Shown piece by piece: positions 32,012-42,814 of a stretch of DNA of 64,000 nt. The DNA lies in contig CAJZBQ010000027.1 in assembly GCA_914767885.1 (NCBI GenBank), positions 1-64,000 on the forward strand, read 5' to 3'. Under the pieces are notes generated by a model. That model had not been told where the DNA came from. It did no database searches and saw only the letters and a list, made by a program, of their open reading frames with translations. The stretch is from Blepharisma stoltei (taxonomy: Eukaryota; Ciliophora; Heterotrichea; Heterotrichida; Blepharismidae). The position numbers and the translations under genes are program-made. The number at the start of each line of letters is the position of its first letter. Positions within the stretch are counted from its first letter, which is position 1.

Positions 32012-32628
32012 TAAGATTAAGATTAAGATTAAGATTACGCTGGGTATTTAAGGTCCCTACTACGTCCGAGGTCGCATGCCACGGTTTCCCGTGTGGTGGC
32101 AGAGCGTTCACCAAGCCCGGGCCGAAACCCCCGGTTTCTCGGTAGAGGCATTGTCAAGGGCCGTCTCATACCGGCTTTGCTGACCACCTCCATTTCCAAC
32201 TTGGATCGTCGCCTAAGTTTACGCCAACTCCGCTTCGTCGTCCGCCAGATCTGCCCATTGAAGGGCACCTTTTCAACTGGAGAGACCCCGTTTTGGTGTC
32301 TAACTCGCCTCCCCTCTTTTCCGGTCATCCCGAGAAAAGAACTCAACAGCTTTCGCCATTCGGGGCGAGCCACTAAAGCAGCTTAGGCAGGTAATTCACC
32401 CTGCCTCATTTCGGGCACTCACTGGGCTGAGCGCTGCTGGCAAAAAGAAGTCACGAATAACTGCCCATGGATCTGGTCGCAAAAACAGCGGCTCTCGCGC
32501 TTAGGCCTCTCTCGCTTCGAGGTCCCAGATGTTGTTGGGCTAATTCCTGGCTCCAAAAACCATGCCCGGATATACATGGGTAACCACCACTGAGAGGGTG
32601 GGTCGGTCGCCATACGCCATTTTATGTA
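32012..32628 (-). mobile_element. Retroposon-like element, young copy
   Basis: 617 bp, GC-rich against an AT-rich background. On the minus strand it starts CATAAAATGGCGTATGGCG and ends in a tail of TTAATC hexamers. A near-perfect 17-18 bp target duplication, TATGAAGAAAATTAGAT with one extra A in the left copy, flanks it (31994-32011 and 32629-32645). It lies in the spacer between the NEK kinase and the next gene. Open frames inside it are short and show no protein similarity. Confidence 0.88.
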
Positions 32629-32658
32629 TATGAAGAAAATTAGATAATAAGGGGTTAG

Positions 32659-33591
32659 CTATCTGAATCCCATTCGCACGTGCTCTGAAGGGGCTGTGGT
32701 AATTTCAGTTCTCAGCTTTCTATAAGCACCAGATTCAAATTTCACGTCATTTTTGAAATAGTCACCTTTTCCAAGTGGTAATGAATTTTCATTGTCCTTG
32801 TCGGGAACTGACCCAAGAACTCCAAAAACTTCTCTTGCCTTAACCCCTGGGTCTTCACAAGGAAGCCAGGTCCTTTGCAGCTTGGTATTGTGCTGTGGAT
32901 CAGAGCTTGTCCTTAGAATTTCAGCAGACAGAATTTCTCTTTTTTGTTTAGCGGTAAGCTCCATAAATCCAGCCCTTTGAGAACTCCCAGCCACTTTATT
33001 CGCATCATTTAAGCCAGGTTTATAGTAAATCTGGTTCGTCGTGGTGAAATGGTCTTCATTGCTAACCTTTTCTCTCGCTTTTGGCTCTGCAGAGTGCCCG
33101 TGGACAGCTCTATAAGTAGTTTCAAAATACCTTTTTTCCCATTCTGGAGGATGTTTCGGCAAAACAGCTCCAAAACCTTCAGAAGGACCTGGTAACTCTC
33201 GTCTAAATAGAATTTACTCATTGTGGGTTAGTGATGATATCGTGTTCTTATTTATCAATGGCCTAGTCGCCCCAGTTGAAGGGTCGTAAATTGAAGGTGG
33301 CTTTTGAAATTTTTCTTTAACTTTGGCAGGATCAGGCATTTCTGTTTTACTTATTGGGTACATTTCACGGAAGCCATCGTCTGGGATTACACCAGTTGTA
33401 TTCCACTTCTTTTGACGGCCCCATGCATTTAATGCTTTAGGGATTCCTGCTGCTCCCAGGCAGGAAATAGCATCTTCTCGTTCTCTGACGATTCTTTCAT
33501 CGGGGTATTTTTGGCAGTCTTGAATTGGGGCAAAGCGATCTTCAAACCAGTTATTGTTGAGAGTTTTATTTGTATAAGAACGATAGCTCAT
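32659..33591 (-). CDS. Unknown protein, possibly axonemal
   Basis: 305 residues after removing a 15-nt intron. Soluble, basic/polar, without TM segments. Contains WFEDRFAPIQDCQKYPDERIVREREDAISCLGAAGIPKALNAWGRQ, MYPISKTEMPDPAKVKEKFQKPPSIYDPSTGATRP and a C-half with KHPPEWEKRYFETTYR and GFMELTAKQKREILSAEIL. The Pro/Tyr-rich, extended style with short conserved turns resembles microtubule inner proteins, but I do not recognise the family; treat this as an impression only. Confidence 0.7.
33203..33217 (-). other. 15-nt intron
   Basis: GTAAATTCTATTTAG on the coding strand; contains the only stop that breaks the frame. Removal gives SLTHNERELPGPSEGF. Confidence 0.9.
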
Positions 33592-34049
33592 AACTGCTAT
33601 TTAATTTTATTAGAAATCAAAAATTTCTTATTTTGCGAAGAAATCTATAGTGTGTGGAGAGGGTAAAAATAAGAAAATATGCCTATTTGTAATAGAGAGA
33701 AATTAGCCATATTCTAATTCCTATATAAAAATGGGATAAGGATTAACTAATGGCGCACTCTTTGGCATAATATTTTAAATCTGTCTATAGTAATTTTGAT
33801 AATTTTTAATAAATTGAGTTAGTGATGTCATAATGTTAAATTCACTTTTTATATAAATAAAATAATTATTCACCTAGGAGGGCAATCTAACATTAATTGT
33901 AACAATAAATTTCTGTGAGTTTTCTAGCAAGCATGCGTATCTGTATTCTTTATGAGCTAAAATCCGTAAAATAAAGCAATAAAATCTTCTTCCCCAAACT
34001 TTAAAACTGCTTTGGTCCACATTATTTGCACATTAGTGACATATAATAA
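33592..34049. promoter_or_regulatory. Divergent intergenic region
   Basis: About 460 bp between divergent genes (unknown protein, thiolase). AT-rich with several TATA-like stretches; no specific site can be assigned and no repeat ends are present. Confidence 0.35.
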
Positions 34050-35353
34050 ATGGAAGGAGGAGCTCGCAGACTCAATATAATCAACCAACACCTAACAGGA
34101 GAACCAATTGAAGTTGTGATTTGTGCAGCCTTTAGAACTCCTCTTACACGTGCTAAAAAAGGAGGTCTCAAAGACACCCCTGTTGAAGAGATGCTTGCTC
34201 AACTCTATGACCATGTCATCAAAACCACAAGACTTGACAAGGCAAAGATTGAAGAAGTCGTCATTGGCAACGTCCTAAAGGTTGGATCAAATGGTATGGG
34301 TCTGAGACTTGCTCAGTTCATGTCAGGCTTCCCAGATACAGTCCCTTGCTACTCACTCAATCGTATGTGCGCATCAGGACTCCAATCTGTGGCTGATATT
34401 GCTAATGCTATTAAGGCTGGTCAAATAAAAATCGGAATTGCAGGCGGTGCCGAATCAATGTCTCTCTTTGAAATGAACAGCGCTGTTCACCCACCACTTC
34501 CTGAAAGAGCTTTCGAAATCCCAGCAGCTGCAAACACCGTTCTTCCTATGGGAATCACCTCTGACAACGTCGTCAGCAGATTCGGAATCACCAGACAAAA
34601 GATGGACCAAATGGCTGTAGACTCCCACGCAAAGGCCGCCAAAGCCCAAGAAACTGGACTTTTTGATGAAGAAATCGTCCCTATCAAGACAGTCGTCAAA
34701 GGAGAAAACGGTGAACAAAAAACTATCACTGTGACCAAAGATGACGGAATCCGTAAAGGCACAACTTTACAGATCCTCGGCAAACTTAGACCAGCTTTTA
34801 ACCCTAATGGAGGCACCACAGCAGGAAACAGCTCACAAGTCACTGATGGAGCTGCTGTTGTTCTTTTGGCAAGTAGACAGGCTGCTATTGAAAACAATCT
34901 TCCAATCCTCGCTAGATTTGTGAGCTTCGCAGCTGTTGGAGTGCCACCTGAGATTATGGGAGTTGGCCCAGCTTTCGCCATCCCAAGAGCTCTTCAATTG
35001 GCTGGACTTACCATTAATGATATTGACATTTTTGAAATCAATGAAGCTTTTGCCAGCCAAGCCACCTTCAGCATTGAACACTTAGGAATTGACAAGAATA
35101 AAGTATCCAAAAATATAAAGAATAGTAAATTAATTATTAATATAGGTTTAATAGGAATATTTATATAAAAAAAAGGATAAATCCAAAAGGAGGAGCCATT
35201 GCATTCGGACATCCTTTGGGCTGCACTGGATCCAGACAGGTTGCAACACTTTTACCTGAGCTTAGAAGAACTAGAGGAAGATACGGAGTCATTAGCATGT
35301 GCATCGGAAGTGGTATGGGCGCTGCGGCTGTTATCGAAAATTTAGTAAGATAA
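34050..35353 (+). CDS. Acetyl-CoA acetyltransferase (thiolase)
   Basis: 409 residues after a 74-bp IES is removed. Thiolase hallmarks: NRMCASGLQSV with the nucleophilic Cys (near residue 110), GGAESMS, NGGTTAGNSSQVTDGAAVVLLAS, INEAFASQ, NPKGGAIAFGHPLGCTGSRQ with the active His, and CIGSGMGAAAVIE with the second Cys. It condenses or cleaves acetyl-CoA units in ketone-body/isoprenoid metabolism or beta-oxidation. An extended N-terminus of about 18 residues could be a mitochondrial signal. The gene is richer in C-ending codons than its neighbours, suggesting high expression. Confidence 0.95.
35104..35177. mobile_element. IES, 74 bp, in thiolase gene
   Basis: TA at both edges with a short terminal inverted repeat TATCC...GGATA. 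Removal gives GAC AAG AAT AAA GTA AAT CCA AAA GGA GGA, i.e. DKNKVNPKGG, the exact thiolase consensus. This is the cleanest proof in the window of TA-bounded excision. Confidence 0.96.
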
Positions 35354-35358
35354 GGAGC

Positions 35359-36847
35359 CTAATTTATTAATGTTAGAGATTTAAGTTCTTTCAGGAGAAG
35401 CTGTCTATCAGCGAGAGCCAGAGCTTTGTAAGCTGCCCATTTTTCTGTGATTCCAAGTTGGAAGGTTAGCTTTAAAAATCTGTCTTCTAAGATCCTCAGT
35501 CTGCGTCGTTGAGATCTGATAGAGTGCTTTAAGTTCTTTATTTCACGTCTTACGCCTTGACGGTAAGCTAGTTCAGGATTTGCCTTATCTTTGTTAAATT
35601 CTAAGTATTTTTGGTTAACCTCAGTTGTTGGCAAATAGAAAATGCATCCACGCTCTGTCATTGTGCACAGTGATGAAGGCCTTTCTTTCACCTCAAACAG
35701 ATCATGACTATTCATTTCAATTGTAAAACCTCTGTCGCACAAGAGATCATGGCTTCCTTTTTTATCATATGGGATATAAACTTCTTCCCCTGTCTTATAA
35801 TCTCTTTGAGAATAGAGCTTAACTGCGCCATTCGTGAATTCCAAAGGATACTTCTCTGGGTGGAAATTGTCAGGTTTCACATAGTTATTGTAGATCTCTA
35901 GGAAAGGAATCAATGCAATTCCCTGGATCTTCTCGTCTCCAGCAGAAGGAGTAAGCCCTTTCAAGGTTTTCCATTCTTTTTTAGTTATTGGCATGCCATA
36001 AGAACTCAGCACAGTTAATGCCCAACTATAGCTTCTCTCTTCCCATGCTAGTTCTCTTACTCCAGGTATAGCTACAACAATATTGCTGAACTCATCAAAG
36101 CCTGTGTAATTGGTTCTCAGCTTGTGTGGATATTCTGAGTATTTCATAAGCCACTCTTTTCCTTCAGCATCATACCAAGTTCCAGGTGCATCAATGTCAG
36201 ATGGAAATTGATTTATGTAATCTTTAGGTTCTGAAGCATTCAATGAAGTTTTGTAATGAATAAGAATGGCGCATCCAATGAACTCAGGCGATTTATTTTT
36301 AAAATGCTCGCTCCATTCAAAATCATCAAATGTTGTGACCACCTTGGATGCTGGGACTGAGAGTACAAGGTCTCCTTTTTTAATTTCTTCTGTCGCTACT
36401 GCTACAAGTCTTGCACAATATTAAAAATGCCAGTTAGGAATAGGTCCGGGGTCCTATCATCCGAACTTAGTGAGAGAAGTCAAGCTTCTTGAGAGTCTCG
36501 GCTTGAAGAGACGAAGTCGGGCTGAGGCTGCCAATGACTAGAGAAGTCTTAACGGGCTTATTAACTTTAACGGTTTGACGGTTAGGCCTGTCCACCTACC
36601 GTTATTCAGAGCGGTTAATGTAGCTTGGGCCTCAAGTAAAAGAAGACTGATGACGATATGCTAGAGTAATTCCTTAAACTTAAACTTAAGCAAGTCTTGC
36701 AATTGGTTGGAGCCAGACGTAGGTCTTTTGCATGAAATTAGAATTTTCATCGTAGAATTTGTATTTCTCGTATAAGCTCTTTATATCGAAAAAGGCATAA
36801 GAGCAGCTAATTAGACAGGTGAAGAAAAGAAGAACCAACGTGTTCAT
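35359..36847 (-). CDS. SET-domain protein, SETD3/Rubisco-LSMT-like
   Basis: 400 residues once a retroposon in the N-terminal part is removed. It begins with a probable signal peptide (MNTLVLLFFTCLISCSYAF). The split SET fold is recognisable from VAVATEEIKKGDLVLSVP, the insert region, LIPFLEIYNNYVKPD (the usual NH is NN here), TGEEVYIPYDKKGSHDLLCDRGF and a helical C-terminal substrate-binding part. Such enzymes methylate lysine or histidine in proteins using S-adenosylmethionine. The signal peptide would place this one in the secretory route, which is unusual for the family; the NN change could affect activity. Confidence 0.75.
36416..36690 (+). mobile_element. Retroposon in SET gene, TSD CAAGTCTTGCA
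   Basis: 275 bp with head CAATATTAAAAATGCCAG and a CTTAAA tail, flanked by a perfect 11-bp duplication (36405-36415, 36691-36701). Removing the element with one duplication (286 bp) restores QPIARLVAVATEE and a frame divisible by three. The duplication holds no TA, and the nearest TA pair would leave a stop. About 70-80% similar to the copy at 38246. Confidence 0.9.
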
Positions 36848-37475
36848 ACAATAATTAAATATGGAAATGTTTGTGGAATAAATTCATGTGGATGTGTGAT
36901 AGAGTAAAATGTTGCATTTATAAGGAGAAAGGTGTGTTTGAAAATGTTCAATATCTAAATTGGTGAAAAAATAATCATGATATAGTGGATGAATCATTTT
37001 TTCTTGATGCTCAATGGAGTCATTTTATAGAAAAACATTTCTTTTATATGCGTGATGAGGCATTTATAATTTATTATATTTATTGCTGAATAGGATGAGC
37101 TTACAAGGATTTCTTTGCTAAATTTGGTTTTAAAGATTTAAACTTAAAGTCCTCATCTTTTATTGAAAGAGATTTTAATTTTGAAATGCTATAATTCGCA
37201 TCATCTATATTTACAGTTTACTTTTAACTCTTACTGCATACCTAGTGATTAATATTTTTAGGCCTTTTTGATCTTTTTAATTTTTTGGGACTTAAGAATA
37301 ACTAGTTCATTTTTTAAGACTGGTTTATTAATTATTCACCATTCGAAGGTTTCAAAATATAACGCCCGAAACCTTTCTTGATAGAGCTATAATGTGAATC
37401 TAATAGATCTTCAGCTTAAAAAGGCATATGCATATCGATATTTTGACATATGTTATTAATTCTAATAATTTTTTA
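36848..37475. other. Intergenic, nothing recognised
   Basis: About 630 bp upstream of the SET gene and downstream of DRC7. AT-rich, no frame longer than about 60 codons, no repeat termini. Confidence 0.5.
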
Positions 37476-40400
37476 TTAATCTCTTTTATGATATTGGTGC
37501 AGCGCTGCCAGGATTGGCTCATTTTTAAGCTTCAAGCTCATTTCTGCATATTTTTGCAAGGCTTGTTCTTCATGGCGTGCAACCCTTTGCTCCAAAATGT
37601 TGATCTTGAAATCCATGTCTCTTGTTGATTCATCATATTTCTTTTGCTCCTCAGCAGTTACGTGGTCGCCTTTTTTAGCGAATTTAGCCTATATAAAATT
37701 TACAGCATCATCATTCAGTGCTTTTCTTTCTCTTTCTAAACTCTTTTTAATGATATCAGCTCTGTGTAGAAGTCTTTCTTTAAGCAAGCTCATTACTCTG
37801 TTTTCTACTTCTTGCGCTTCTTGAGCATTAAGTTGGCGGTTCTCTAAGCCCATTTCTTTGAGAACTGGAGTTAAATAGTCAATTGCAGTTACCTCAGTAA
37901 CTTTTTCTTCTTCCCTTTCGCGCTCTTGTTCTTTGCTTTTTTCTCTCGCTTTATCATATATAGTTTTACTAATAAATCCTTTAACCAGTGCAATATTCAC
38001 GTCATTCTTTCTCCTCAGCTTAGACCACTCATCTTCTTGTTCCTTATATTTCTCCATTTCCTGCTTCAGCGCATTTTCTTGGCTTTTTATGCCAGCATAG
38101 CAAGCTTTTTCCATATCTTGCAGCTGATGCAGCTTATCCTGGTAGACTTCGTCCACTTCTTCATGCTCCTGTCCATCCTGCACCTTTGCTAGTGCAGTAA
38201 AATCGTCTCTTGGGTATTTTATCACATTTCTTTTAATACTTCCAGCACAATATTAAAAAATGTCAGTTAGGGATAGGTCCTAGCTCCTGCCACAAACAGG
38301 ATGGACCTATAAACCGAGCTTAGTGAGAGAAGTCAAACTTCTTGAGAGTCTCGGCTTGAAGAGAAAGGTCGGTGCTGAGGCTGGCACTGATTAGAAAAGT
38401 CTTAATGGGCTTATTAACTTTAACGGTCCGACGGTTAGGCCGGTTCACCTACGTTATTCAGAGCTGTTAATTTAGCTGAACCTCAAGTGAAGGAGACTTT
38501 CAGGCATTGAAAATGCTAGAGTAATTCTATTAAACTTAAACTTAAATGCTTCCAGGCTCGTAATGGTAAAACACAGTCACGAATTTTTTCTTCATATCAT
38601 AAATAATTTTTTCAATTCTTGTCCCTTTTGGCAAGTTTGGGTTTTTATCGAATTTTTGAGTCATACTAGTAATAACTACTTTGTCACCTAGGGTATAATC
38701 TCTAGCTGTAGACTCCCTTTTTTCGATTTTCCAGGAGCGATATATCATAAAATCGTCACGGTCTTGGAAATATTCACGTGTTTTTTCGTCATAGACCTCT
38801 TCACGACGTATAAGACCATCAGTATTTCTTGTAGGGTAATAAATAGTTAATTTGCTTTTCCCGTCAATTTCTACTATTTGTTTCCAATGATATGGGCAGC
38901 CTGGGTAATATTCTTCAACTGTTTTGTATTCTAATGGAAAACGTCTGCGTATAGCCAGCTTGTCAATTCTTCTTGCATAAATTCATCTGATTTCTTTGAC
39001 AATGTGGCGTTTATAGTCATGATAATACGTAAGCCTCCTTACCAGCCCATCAAATTGGCTATAATCAGCATAATAATCAACTTTGCATTTTTCATAAAAA
39101 AGTGTTTTTTCGCCCATTGTCCATTTTCTTGCATAAACTTCTCTGTCAATTCTCATCTTAGGAGACCATGGTGGAGGCAAATCTAGGACATGCTCAATCT
39201 GCTTTACATACCCATCAGTTCCTATTTCGTCTGGGTTCATATTTGCGTCATCTACAGCGCCTTCTTCTCCTTCTTCATCAAAATGTTCTTCTTTTTTGCC
39301 CTTCTCTTTGACGTTGCTGGTCTCTAACATTACATATTCCCAGTCCACGCCATTATAAAGGTCAAAGCTTACCTCTTCGACCCCTCTATTAGGGAACATA
39401 TTAATCCAGAAATTCTGGTCATTCCACACAAACTCTACGTTCTCATACTTGCTCTCAGTCAAACTAAACGATCTCCCAGTCGTTGGCTCTACAAAAAAGC
39501 TTTCCTCGACTCCTCTTTTGCCTTCTTTAATAAGGATCCAGCAATGCAGCCTCTTGCCTTTCCACACGTCAGGAGGCAAAATTTCAGGGGCATCGTCATC
39601 TATAGTATTTTCTATTTGAAGACGCAACTTTTCAGCTTCTTCTTCTTTTTGCTTTTTTTTGCTTAAAAATTCTGAAATTGGTGGAGGTTTCACTGGGATT
39701 TCGAATTCTTCTTCTTCATTTTGTTCAGCGAGCTCTGCTGTGTCTGGCATTTCTGACTCTAAAATTTCTAGTGGGCATCTTGTGCGTGTCTGGTCTCTTG
39801 TGGTAATTTCTTTAGGAGCATGGCCATGCACACAATAAGCATCATATCCGGCTCCTATCAGAATTGAGCACAAAACCATTGCAAAGTCAAAGCAATCTCC
39901 ATACTGCCAGGCCAAAATATTTGTAGGAGAAGGGATGTGGTTTGGGTAACGATCTGGTGGGTTGAGTTCTTGCTCCATGTTTTTGCTCTAGATATTTTCC
40001 CTGGTAGGAATTTCCTCAGCGTTAATTTTTCTCGTCAAGCATTGATCTGGAAAACCATTGCATTTTCTAACTCCCCCCCCCTCCGTGAGTGAACAAAACC
40101 ATTAGAAAAATCCCTATTTTTTGCCCAAAAACCCACCCTCCATGAGTGAACAAAAATTTTTTAATAGAAAAATTTTTTATGGAAAAAAAATTGATATATA
40201 AATGATAATTATTATAAATGAAATCTAGAGCTAATTCTGTTTAATTTTAAACGAATTGCTTTTTAAAACATAAATTTTGCAAATTGAATTAATATTTGCT
40301 TTCCAATTTTTGCGAATTAGGATTTTTTTAAATTTCGAAAAAAAATATTTTTTATATAAATTTATATATATATTTTTTTTTAAAAAAAAAAAATTAACCC

Positions 40401-40878
40401 TCCTCCGTGAGTGAACAAAATTTTTTTTGTTCACTCACGGAGGGGGAGGGAGTAAGCAAAAATTCGACCAAATATTCCGAGAAAATGCCTGTAATCTAAA
40501 AATATTTAAATAATAAAACCACGCTAGTTCTTCATATTGTAAGAAATTCGCAACGAATTCTGCAGATTGGGTCCACTCATAGAGCTCTAGAAATGGCAGC
40601 TGGGTTGGCCTCACTGTGGTGCATATAAATTTTTCAACCCCGCATTCGTTTTTAGGGTAAAGAAGTAAAGTTCGCTTGGAATGCTCCCTATACACAAGTC
40701 TAAACTGCCGCTCGTAGTCTTTAACATGCTCAAGTACTAAGTCTTCTTTTGCTGAGTTTTCAATAAAACAGTAAGGCAAGTTTGGGTTTTTGGAGAAATT
40801 CGCACATTTTACGTTCTTTTGAGAGACGAGAGTCTCTATTGCATTCTTTAAGAACTCTTTAGGGAACATTAAGTCCAT
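37476..40878 (-). CDS. DRC7: Dynein regulatory complex subunit 7 (CCDC135)
   Basis: 838 residues after removal of one 15-nt intron, a retroposon (310 bp with one TSD) and a 561-bp insertion; total divisible by three. Matches the DRC7 family: LLYPKNECGVEKFICTTVRPTQLPFLELYEW, the transglutaminase-like block SPTNILAWQYGDCFDFAMVLCSILIGAGYDAYCVHGHA with a Cys, LHCWILIKEGKRG, the KMRIDREVYARKWTMGEKTLFYEK block, WKIEKRE and a C-terminal coiled coil ending in HEEQALQKYAEMSLKLKNEP. DRC7 belongs to the nexin link between doublet microtubules and helps regulate ciliary dynein. One UGA is Trp (EIRWIYARR). The protein is a typical length for the family. Confidence 0.93.
37689..37703 (-). other. 15-nt intron in DRC7
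   Basis: GTAAATTTTATATAG on the coding strand hides an in-frame TAG. Its removal adds the conserved C-terminal 70 residues (AAKFAKKGDHVTAEEQKKYDE and on). Confidence 0.9.
38246..38548 (+). mobile_element. Retroposon in DRC7, TSD CTTCCAG
   Basis: About 300 bp with head CACAATATTAAAAAATGTCAG and tail TTAAACTTAAACTTAAA; sister of 36416-36690 (shared GAGCTTAGTGAGAGAAGTCAA and TTATTAACTTTAACGG). Flanked by CTTCCAG (38239-38245, 38549-38555), extendable to 11 bp with one mismatch. Removing 310 bp gives HYEPGSIKRNVIKYP. No TA pair gives a correct join. Confidence 0.88.
39972..40525. mobile_element. Insertion in DRC7 carrying a nested MITE
   Basis: Flanked by AGTTCTT (39965-39971, 40526-40532). Removing 561 bp restores FLQYEELNPPDRYPNHIPSP, matching what I recall of DRC7 in other ciliates. 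Without the MITE at 40068-40452 the carrier is about 175 bp, with weak terminal inverted similarity and no recognised family. No TA pair near the ends gives this join; an alternative TA join would give QYPNHIPSP or WFYPNHIPSP and drop the conserved PP. Confidence 0.75.
40068..40452. mobile_element. Family-1 MITE nested in DRC7 insertion
   Basis: 385 bp, TAA on both sides, full set of terminal motifs (doubled at left, palindrome at right ending GGGGGAGGGAG). It sits inside the AGTTCTT-flanked insertion, so it need not be removed separately for the gene to work. Confidence 0.9.
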
Positions 40879-41276
40879 TTTATAAGAAGTAGAGGAATTA
40901 TTTAAAATATGAAACAGGCTAAAAGGAAGGCTCGCCTAGGGCTTTGACAAGGTGTGCTGCTGATTCTAAATCTGCGTGGCTAAGTTTCTTTAAATGAGAT
41001 GTAATTTTCCCGATACATGAGAGAGAAAGCAATAAAGGGATTCTTTATTTTCTACTTAATGTAGGAGCTTCAGTCCTATTAACGCTGCTATTTTGTTGTG
41101 TTGATTTTGCTAGAGTTCGTTGTCTTTGCATTTTTGCAAGCTCTTTTGTCTTTCTGCCTTGTCAACCTTACGAGGGAGCAGTCAAAAATCATGACTCCAT
41201 TTATTGCGTTTTTTAATTATATTGTTTGATTTTACCCATTTTGGTGAATAAATGTTTCTCTTATTCATCAGTCTTT

Positions 41277-41331
41277 TTCCATAGTGACTAGCCAGTCATT
41301 AAATTTCCATAGTGACTAACCAGTCATTAAA
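41277..41331. repeat. Tandem duplication of 27-28 bp
   Basis: Two adjacent copies of TTCCATAGTGACTAGCCAGTCATTAAA differing at one base (TAGCC/TAACC). Too short an array for a satellite. Confidence 0.85.
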
Positions 41332-41569
41332 GCTTGGTGGCTAGTGCAGCTACTCTTGGACTTGCAAACATTAATTTGATAATTTTCATAATATAATCAA
41401 AATCATCACTACATTTTATAGGGTCATGAAATTTCTCATCCTTAAGCTTCAAAACTATCATTTTATCCTTTTTATCGATTTTTCATAATTTTGTTGAAAC
41501 TCTGCTTCATCCCTTTAATGTACTTATTCACGTCTAAATAAAATACAAAGGAAGTTTGTGTTCCAGCTC

Positions 41570-41813
41570 TGTAGTAAAATTTTATTTTCTCTAAATTTAA
41601 AAAAAATAATTCGCATGAAATGGTAATCGAGAATTTAATTTGCCAAATTTATATTTTAAAATGCAAGCTATTTAAAATTTAACTGAATTAGCAGATTTCG
41701 TGATACTAATTATCACTATATATCAAAATATTTTTTATAAAAAATTTTTATGTTAAAAAATTTTGGTTGCTCACGGAGAGAATTTCCAATGCTCATTCAT
41801 AGAAGGGAAAGAG
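41570..41813. mobile_element. Decayed family-1 MITE relic
   Basis: Interior family-1 sequence (AAATTTATATTTTAAAATGCAAGC, GATACTAATTATCACTATATATC) and a right end GTTGCTCACGGAGAG...GGGAAAGAG followed by TTA are clear; the left end is lost. Confidence 0.7.
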
Positions 41814-42171
41814 TTAAAAATGGAACTTATTTTTGATTATTATTTGTACAAAATTATTTAGAATCACCTTTATGAGTCAAATGATATTTATATAATGTTA
41901 ATTGCAATTAATTTCATTAAAATTAAATAATTTCTCTATTCAATAACCTCCCACAAACTTTTGAAAAATCCTTGAACTAAAAATTTATTTCTTTAAAAAG
42001 GAGTGTTTTCCAACTATATTATTGTGTATATATTTTGAGAGAAGATAGGATAAACTCCCTTTGCCCAATACCTAGCAATTTTATTTTAAATGAAGCAGGA
42101 AAAGTCCATCTTATATATTTGACATGAAAATCGATTTTGACTGGTTCATCTAAACAAAAACCTCTAATGCA

Positions 42172-42483
42172 ATGGGAGGAGGTCAATCTCAGCTATAATA
42201 TAGCTTATGCACCGATATAGATTACCATTATTGAAAATATAACCATTCTAATGGACTTCATATCTTGCACATCTTAGACCAAACCTCTCACTATTTCAAG
42301 AAATATTCAGGGTTTAATTTCAAGCTAGCTTAATCTGATAACTTGCATGATGCTCTTCAAAATAAATCCAAGGAATATTTTAAAATTAAACTGCTCTTTT
42401 ACACTACCTAAAAGTGGGAACTTGCAGTAAAATGATTTAGCCCAAAATTTGGGATTACTAGTCAAAATGATTGACAAATGTAA
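42172..42483 (+). pseudogene. Broken ORF beginning MGGGQSQL
   Basis: From the ATG at 42172 to a TAA at 42481 the frame has protein-like composition (YSLCTDIDYHYWKYNHSNG, HYFKKYSGFNFKLA, KWELAVKWFSPKFG, with UGA as Trp) but three internal TAA codons. Tyr/Trp/His richness is reminiscent of the kelch-like genes in this window. I read it as a decayed gene copy; the family is not certain. Confidence 0.45.
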
Positions 42484-42663
42484 AATTGTTGAACAATCTA
42501 AAATAAATATTATAAATTAAATCAATTTTTACGAATTAGATTTTTTTAAATTTCGAAATTCTAGAAAAGCATTAATAAAAAAATTAAAAAACAAAACTAG
42601 CTCCCTCAATGAGCTTATAGGAGGGGAGGAGTAAAAATTTTTTCCTTTGGCAATAAGATATAC

Positions 42664-42814
42664 TAACTCCTCCCTCCATGAGTAAACAAAAATTATTTTA
42701 TGAAAAAAATAATTTGATACATAAGTGATAATTATTATAATAAAATCTCTATGCAATTCTAATCCCTTCTACATGCGAAAAATATTTTTTTATTCGCTCA
42801 CGGAGGGAGGGGAG
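42664..42814. mobile_element. Family-1 MITE with internal deletion
   Basis: About 150 bp flanked by TAA on both sides, left end CTCCTCCCTCCATGAGTAAACAAAAATT and right end ATTCGCTCACGGAGGGAGGGGAG. The central half of a normal copy is missing. Another fragment with family-1 interior lies just upstream (about 42520-42623). Confidence 0.8.

Noticed and set aside
32035-32373. Arg-rich ORFs inside the GC-rich block on both strands
   Set aside because: They lie in a retroposon with head, tail and target duplication; no domain resemblance, and long frames on both strands are expected from GC richness.
34455-34981. Antisense ORFs across the thiolase gene
   Set aside because: Shadows of a strongly conserved gene with C-rich codon use.
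35104-35177. Spliceosomal intron in the thiolase gene
   Set aside because: No GT...AG pair gives the conserved NKVNPKGG; the TA-to-TA removal does. Confirmed introns here are 15-16 nt.
40920-41150. Small minus-strand gene (MQRQRTLAKSTQQ...)
   Set aside because: The frame is closed by TAA and no TA pair gives a convincing continuation; noted only as a remnant.
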